The notes beneath the pieces are model-generated. The model was not told where the DNA came from. It made no database searches and worked only from the letters and a program-made list of their open reading frames with translations. From Haliclystus octoradiatus (lineage: Eukaryota; Cnidaria; Staurozoa; Stauromedusae; Haliclystidae): a stretch of DNA of 64,000 bases. Shown here piece after piece: positions 60,166 through 64,000 of this stretch (its first letter is position 1; each line of letters opens with the position of its first letter). Both the position numbers and the translations under genes were made by a program. The DNA is taken from assembly GCA_916610825.1 (NCBI GenBank), contig OU744450.1:20762814-20826813 (forward strand). Reading direction: 5' to 3'.

Positions 60166-60862
60166 TGTCGACCCTATCGTATGTATTGAGTTGGTTGATC
60201 TATAGAACAAACAGGACAGGATTTTGTGAACAAAGTTAAAACACAAATTTCAATTGAAACGGCAGTCAAAAAGTTCAAATCTATCCAATAACCGTTATAT
60301 TTAAATCTGTTTTTTCAAGTACAAATGAATTCAATGAAGACTAGAATAATTTAATTTGTTAATAACTTTGAAAGTTACATTTATACTATAAAGTACAGGC
60401 AGTAAAATTCTGCTTCTAGTCAATCAAATTATGTATTAAGAGAGAAGGAAGAATCAATACTGTTCTTTTAAAATGATTATTAAATAATTAGAAAAGGAAT
60501 TATGAAATCGCAGCAAATGATATATATCATCCTAATGATTTTTAATAATTAATAATTTTTCTATCAGAATGTTTCAATATCAACTTCGTAAATGGTAAAC
60601 TATTTTCTTGGTTATGTTGTCGATTGATAATATTTCTTGTACTGTAGTTACATGTTAACTAAATTCTATATTTTGTAAAATATTCCACGTGAATTCTTTA
60701 CATCAAGTTACAACTGTTGAATTGCATATAATTGTTGTTGTCGATGTTATCGAGTTATTACTTCGACGTAATTTGACGGAAAATATCCTTCCTAAAACAC
60801 AAGAACATTAGAACTGATTCTCAGGAATACACATCACAAAGAATAAAAAGGATGATATATAT
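60166..60862. other. AT-rich non-coding DNA after the satellite
   Basis: No gene or repeat recognised. Confidence 0.35.
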
Positions 60863-61049
60863 AAAGTTGAATCCGGCAATAACGGCATGCTATGGAGACA
60901 AATTATTTTACAGGGTTTGGCAGAATTCGTTGTTTGCGGTAAATATTTAGTAAAGTTTGATTGTAAATTACAGGGTATCGATTTTTTTGGGTTACTGTTA
61001 TTGACAGTATATCGTTAAAGTCGGAGCCATTATTGCCGGATTGTACTTT
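60863..61049. repeat. Small inverted-repeat element (187 bp)
   Basis: The ends are inverted copies: AAAGTTGAATCCGGCAATAA on the left and, reverse-complemented, AAAGTACAATCCGGCAATAA on the right, continuing into YGGC. No ORF inside. Size and structure suit a MITE. No clear target duplication. Confidence 0.55.
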
Positions 61050-61159
61050 GTTAACTATTTGCGTCTCCCAACAAACAAGCTGATTTGATTATGGGATAAC
61101 TTCAATCTACGTCACTTGTGTATACGATTTAAGAACATTGGAAATTTTGTTAACGTTAT

Positions 61160-61365
61160 GTAGAAATTTTATAGCGACAATATAATTTTTCTCAAGAAGC
61201 AAAAGTAAAACCAAACCAAAGCAAAACAATGAAATCAAAACATGTACTCCATGGTTCATGTTTCACGCCGAAAGGTGTTCCGAAACGAGGGGGTCAGTCA
61301 GAGCATAGGGGCTTCCCCAATGTGCAGAAGTGATGCGCAACGAGAAAGCTATACTCGTAGCTGTA
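61160..61365 (+). repeat. Partial copy of the MITE core found at 62142-62357
   Basis: Aligns in direct orientation with 62142-62357, sharing AGAGCATAGGGGCTTCCCC and CAGAAGTGATGCGCAA. Ends at CTGTA, just left of the foldback element. Confidence 0.75.
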
Positions 61366-61375
61366 TCGGTATTAG

Positions 61376-61950
61376 CAAGATATTATAATGGAACCAAGAT
61401 AGTCTAACTCAGATTTGGGTTTTAAAGAGTTTTAAACAGACCATAATATTATCTTACCTTTGTCTAAATCAACCAAATAAATTGTATTTAACATTCTCAA
61501 GCGTTGAATAATTCAAATTTAAAAACGACGTCTTTGTCCGACATCAATAACATCCTCAAAAGTCTATATTTGTTGACCCAATAAATGTTTTACTTTTCAC
61601 AAGAAGGAAAGTTTGCATCTTTGATAATCTGAGCCCCGGAAATTTTTTCGCATTGAAACGAGATGATCTTAAAATAGCTTTTGTGGCCAATTCTCGGTGA
61701 TTTTGCCGTGGCAAAACAGATCAAAATGTTTGGAATTGATCGATATTGGGTCAACAAATATAGACTTTTGAGGATGTTATTGATGTCGGACAAAGACGTC
61801 GTTTTTAAATTTGAATTATTCAATGCTTGAGAATGTTAAATACAATTCATTTGGTTGATTCTCACAATGTAAGATAATATTATGGCCTGTTTAAAACTCT
61901 CAAAAACACAAATCTGAGTTAGACTATCTTGGTTCTATTATAATATCTTG
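61376..61950. mobile_element. Foldback element, 575 bp with ~207 bp arms
   Basis: Left arm 61376-61583 and right arm 61744-61950 are near-perfect inverted copies starting CAAGATATTATAAT, around a ~160 bp centre. GTATTAG occurs directly outside both ends (61369-61375 and 61951-61957), a 7 bp (possibly 8 bp) target duplication. No transposase; the short frame 61590-61823 spans the centre and right arm and is not a gene. A hAT-like or other non-autonomous element is possible. Confidence 0.8.
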
Positions 61951-61956
61951 GTATTA

Positions 61957-62374
61957 GGGAGGTTTAGATTTAGTAACGGTAAAGGTCCAAGTTCATGTTT
62001 AGTCAACAAAAAGACTGGGTTATACCTGTACTCGTTCTTTCAAAACAAGACGTTTAGATTCAGTAACATAAAACCTCAGTTTCTGTTTTCCAGGTAAAAA
62101 CAAAATTCTGACTATTTGTTCAGGATTCATTTTGATTCTAGGTATAAATTTTATAGTGACAATAAAATTTCATTCAAAAAAGCTAAATTAAAACCAAAAC
62201 AATGCAAAACAACGAAATCAAAACATGCACTCCGTGGTTCATTTTTCGCGCCGAAAGGCGTTCCGAGACGAGGAGGTTAGTACAGGTTTCAGAGCATAGG
62301 GGCTTCCCCCAATGCGCAGAAGTGATGCGCAAAGAGAAAGCTGTACTCGTACCTGTACTAAATTTAAACCTCCC
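61957..62374. mobile_element. Mariner-type MITE candidate (418 bp, TA-flanked)
   Basis: The ends read GGGAGGTTTAGATTTAGT and its inverted near-copy, with TA directly outside each end (61955-61956 and 62375-62376). The core includes the GC-richer stretch repeated at 61160-61365. No transposase ORF. Confidence 0.6.
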
Positions 62375-63727
62375 TATTAAATCCAAACCTTCCTAATATT
62401 CAAAATGGCACCTCCTTGCGACATCTATTTGCCTCAATCCAAAGATTTCTCTCAACATTTTGTTTGTTAATAAAGCTACTAAATTACAAACTTTTAAACA
62501 AAACAATAATAATTCAAAATTCAATAGTTGAACACTTCTGTATTAATAATAATATTTTTCTCAAAGTTCCAGATGAAACGTTGAGCAAATGTCTCTCTTA
62601 TGCCTCCTGGTTTGTACAACAAAATATATTTCATGATCATTCCTTATGTTTACAGTAATTAACCTGCAAGCCATACATCATACTGACAATAAAAAAACAA
62701 AAATGATTTAATTACCTTGCCACGTACTAAACCATACCACCAATTACCAGACGAATTTGTCACCGTTATCCGATCATCAACCTTAATGCCAAAAATCAGA
62801 ATAAAACACCGTCGTCAATGCTATTTTGATCATATAAAATGAGTGATTATACTCCTAGAGAGAAGCGTCTCGTTTTTGCTACCTTATAGTTGCCTGTTTT
62901 CCAATTTCCTTCAGCAATTGCACTAGAGGACTAAAAGAAGCCATGCTTGATTTCAAGGAAACATTGATTCCAGTGCAACTCTGTTCTCTTCCATTACGAT
63001 TTCCCGTAATTAGTCTGATGTCATTTGCGATTGTTCAAATAATCTCGTACATCTCATATAGCTGTACATGTAAGTGATACGTGTGGATAGGATCAGCCGG
63101 GGTTGAAAACATTTTTCAGTGCCTGTGACTACATAATTTTACCTTAAGAGTGCCTGCAAATAATTTACCCAGAATTTTCCTGGTCAAGCAATTTAAGATG
63201 TCCTTATTTCGACATAGAGAAATTAGTTTCATACGTATGCACCTCTTATGCACTTTATGAGTTATCAATAGATTCAGAATGCTTTTGAATTTAAAATAAA
63301 ATGAGAATGCAGGAATTCTATTATTCAATAATTGTGCCTGCAGCCGCCGGTCCCAGTGGTCCTAACATTTTCTACCCCTGAGGATCAGATCTAAACTGAT
63401 TTGAATAGAGAATAGTTGTCATTGATATCTATCTGCTGTGTTATACGACATATAGCACAAATACACGTTTTGGTATAACTTTACTCGTTGGCCAAGCTTA
63501 CCACGGGGAATTGGTGATGTGTATAACATTGATTACAGAGAGCCTTTATGACAGGAACAAGCTTCCTTGGCGAACGTTAATATCGAAAAGATAGTATAAA
63601 GGAAATATAGGTTTAATATAACGATGCTTGATAAAAACGTCTAGAATTTTGAATTGTTTGGAATACTTTCTTAGGATCTCGGGACGTTCTCTATTACACA
63701 TCTATAAATCAAATGCTTACAGTATAT
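62375..63727. other. Non-coding DNA, no feature assigned
   Basis: Short frames exist on both strands (for example 62416-62658 plus and 63116-63328 minus) but have no motif, splice-site support or homology I recognise. Confidence 0.35.
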
Positions 63728-63750
63728 GGGTAGGTAGGTAGGTAGGCAGG
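63728..63750 (+). repeat. (GGTA)n microsatellite
   Basis: About five GGTA units, the last changed to GGCA. Confidence 0.8.
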
Positions 63751-64000
63751 AATATCCAATTAGTAGAATAATATAAAGAAAATGAAAATTTCTTGCATCA
63801 GAAACATATTTAGTGCTACCCTTTAATATTTGTTCGTATTCTGTGAGGTAGAATGCCAGGATTGAAATGGTTATAATGTATAGTAATTCTTTCGACATAC
63901 CTCAAAGGCAAGTTCTTCATCCTTTGCACTGCGATAGGGATAAAGCGCACGACAAACCATGCTCTTTGAGGGTGATTTATTTACTGTAATAAACATCAAG
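63751..64000. other. Non-coding DNA to the window edge
   Basis: No feature seen. Confidence 0.3.

Noticed and set aside
62183-62396. Overlapping frames on both strands
   Set aside because: They fall inside a MITE and have counterparts broken in the second copy.

Overview
The window is AT-rich DNA from an animal genome, almost certainly an invertebrate. It carries two intronless MFS transporter genes and relics of Ty3/gypsy, BEL/Pao and CR1/Jockey-like elements, with no bacterial-style operons. The sequence does not let me name the phylum. Most of the window is mobile or repetitive DNA; the only convincing host genes are two paralogous MFSD8/CLN7-like transporters (1989-3344 and 13073-14461, both minus strand).

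Layout. 1-1213: 5' end of a Ty3/gypsy element (LTR plus an open Gag frame that runs off the left edge). 1989-3344: transporter 1. 4623-5612: 3' part of a degenerate LINE. 6225-10214: an internally deleted BEL/Pao element with recognisable LTRs and a GGGAT target duplication. 10302-12681: a coding-like fragment and two copies of a ~710 bp repeat that each start with a ~90 bp hairpin. 13073-14461: transporter 2. 15740-16835: a second LINE relic. 17004-27721: a composite element, in which a DNA transposon with ~125-135 bp terminal inverted repeats and a TA target duplication encodes a 1453-aa protein; a complete, very young Ty3/gypsy element (22083-26920, identical 157 bp LTRs, ACGAG duplication) sits 48 bp upstream of its start codon.

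28255-28600 is a short minisatellite. 29239-59760 is a ~30.5 kb array of a 103 bp satellite (roughly 295 copies, one orientation, with higher-order repetition). It grades at the right edge (59761-60165) into longer ~175 bp units that look ancestral. 60863-62374 holds small non-autonomous inverted-repeat elements. The rest, to 64000, shows nothing I can assign.

The strongest candidate for an undescribed system is the 5.9 kb (before the gypsy insertion) TIR transposon. Its single protein appears to combine an N-terminal Cys/His-rich region, a central D-D-E-like RNase H-fold candidate, a FEN1/XPG-type 5' nuclease domain and a C-terminal Tesmin/TSO1-type CXC domain. It also appears to have landed in the lysine-rich last exon of a host gene, whose reading frame continues on the far side of the element.
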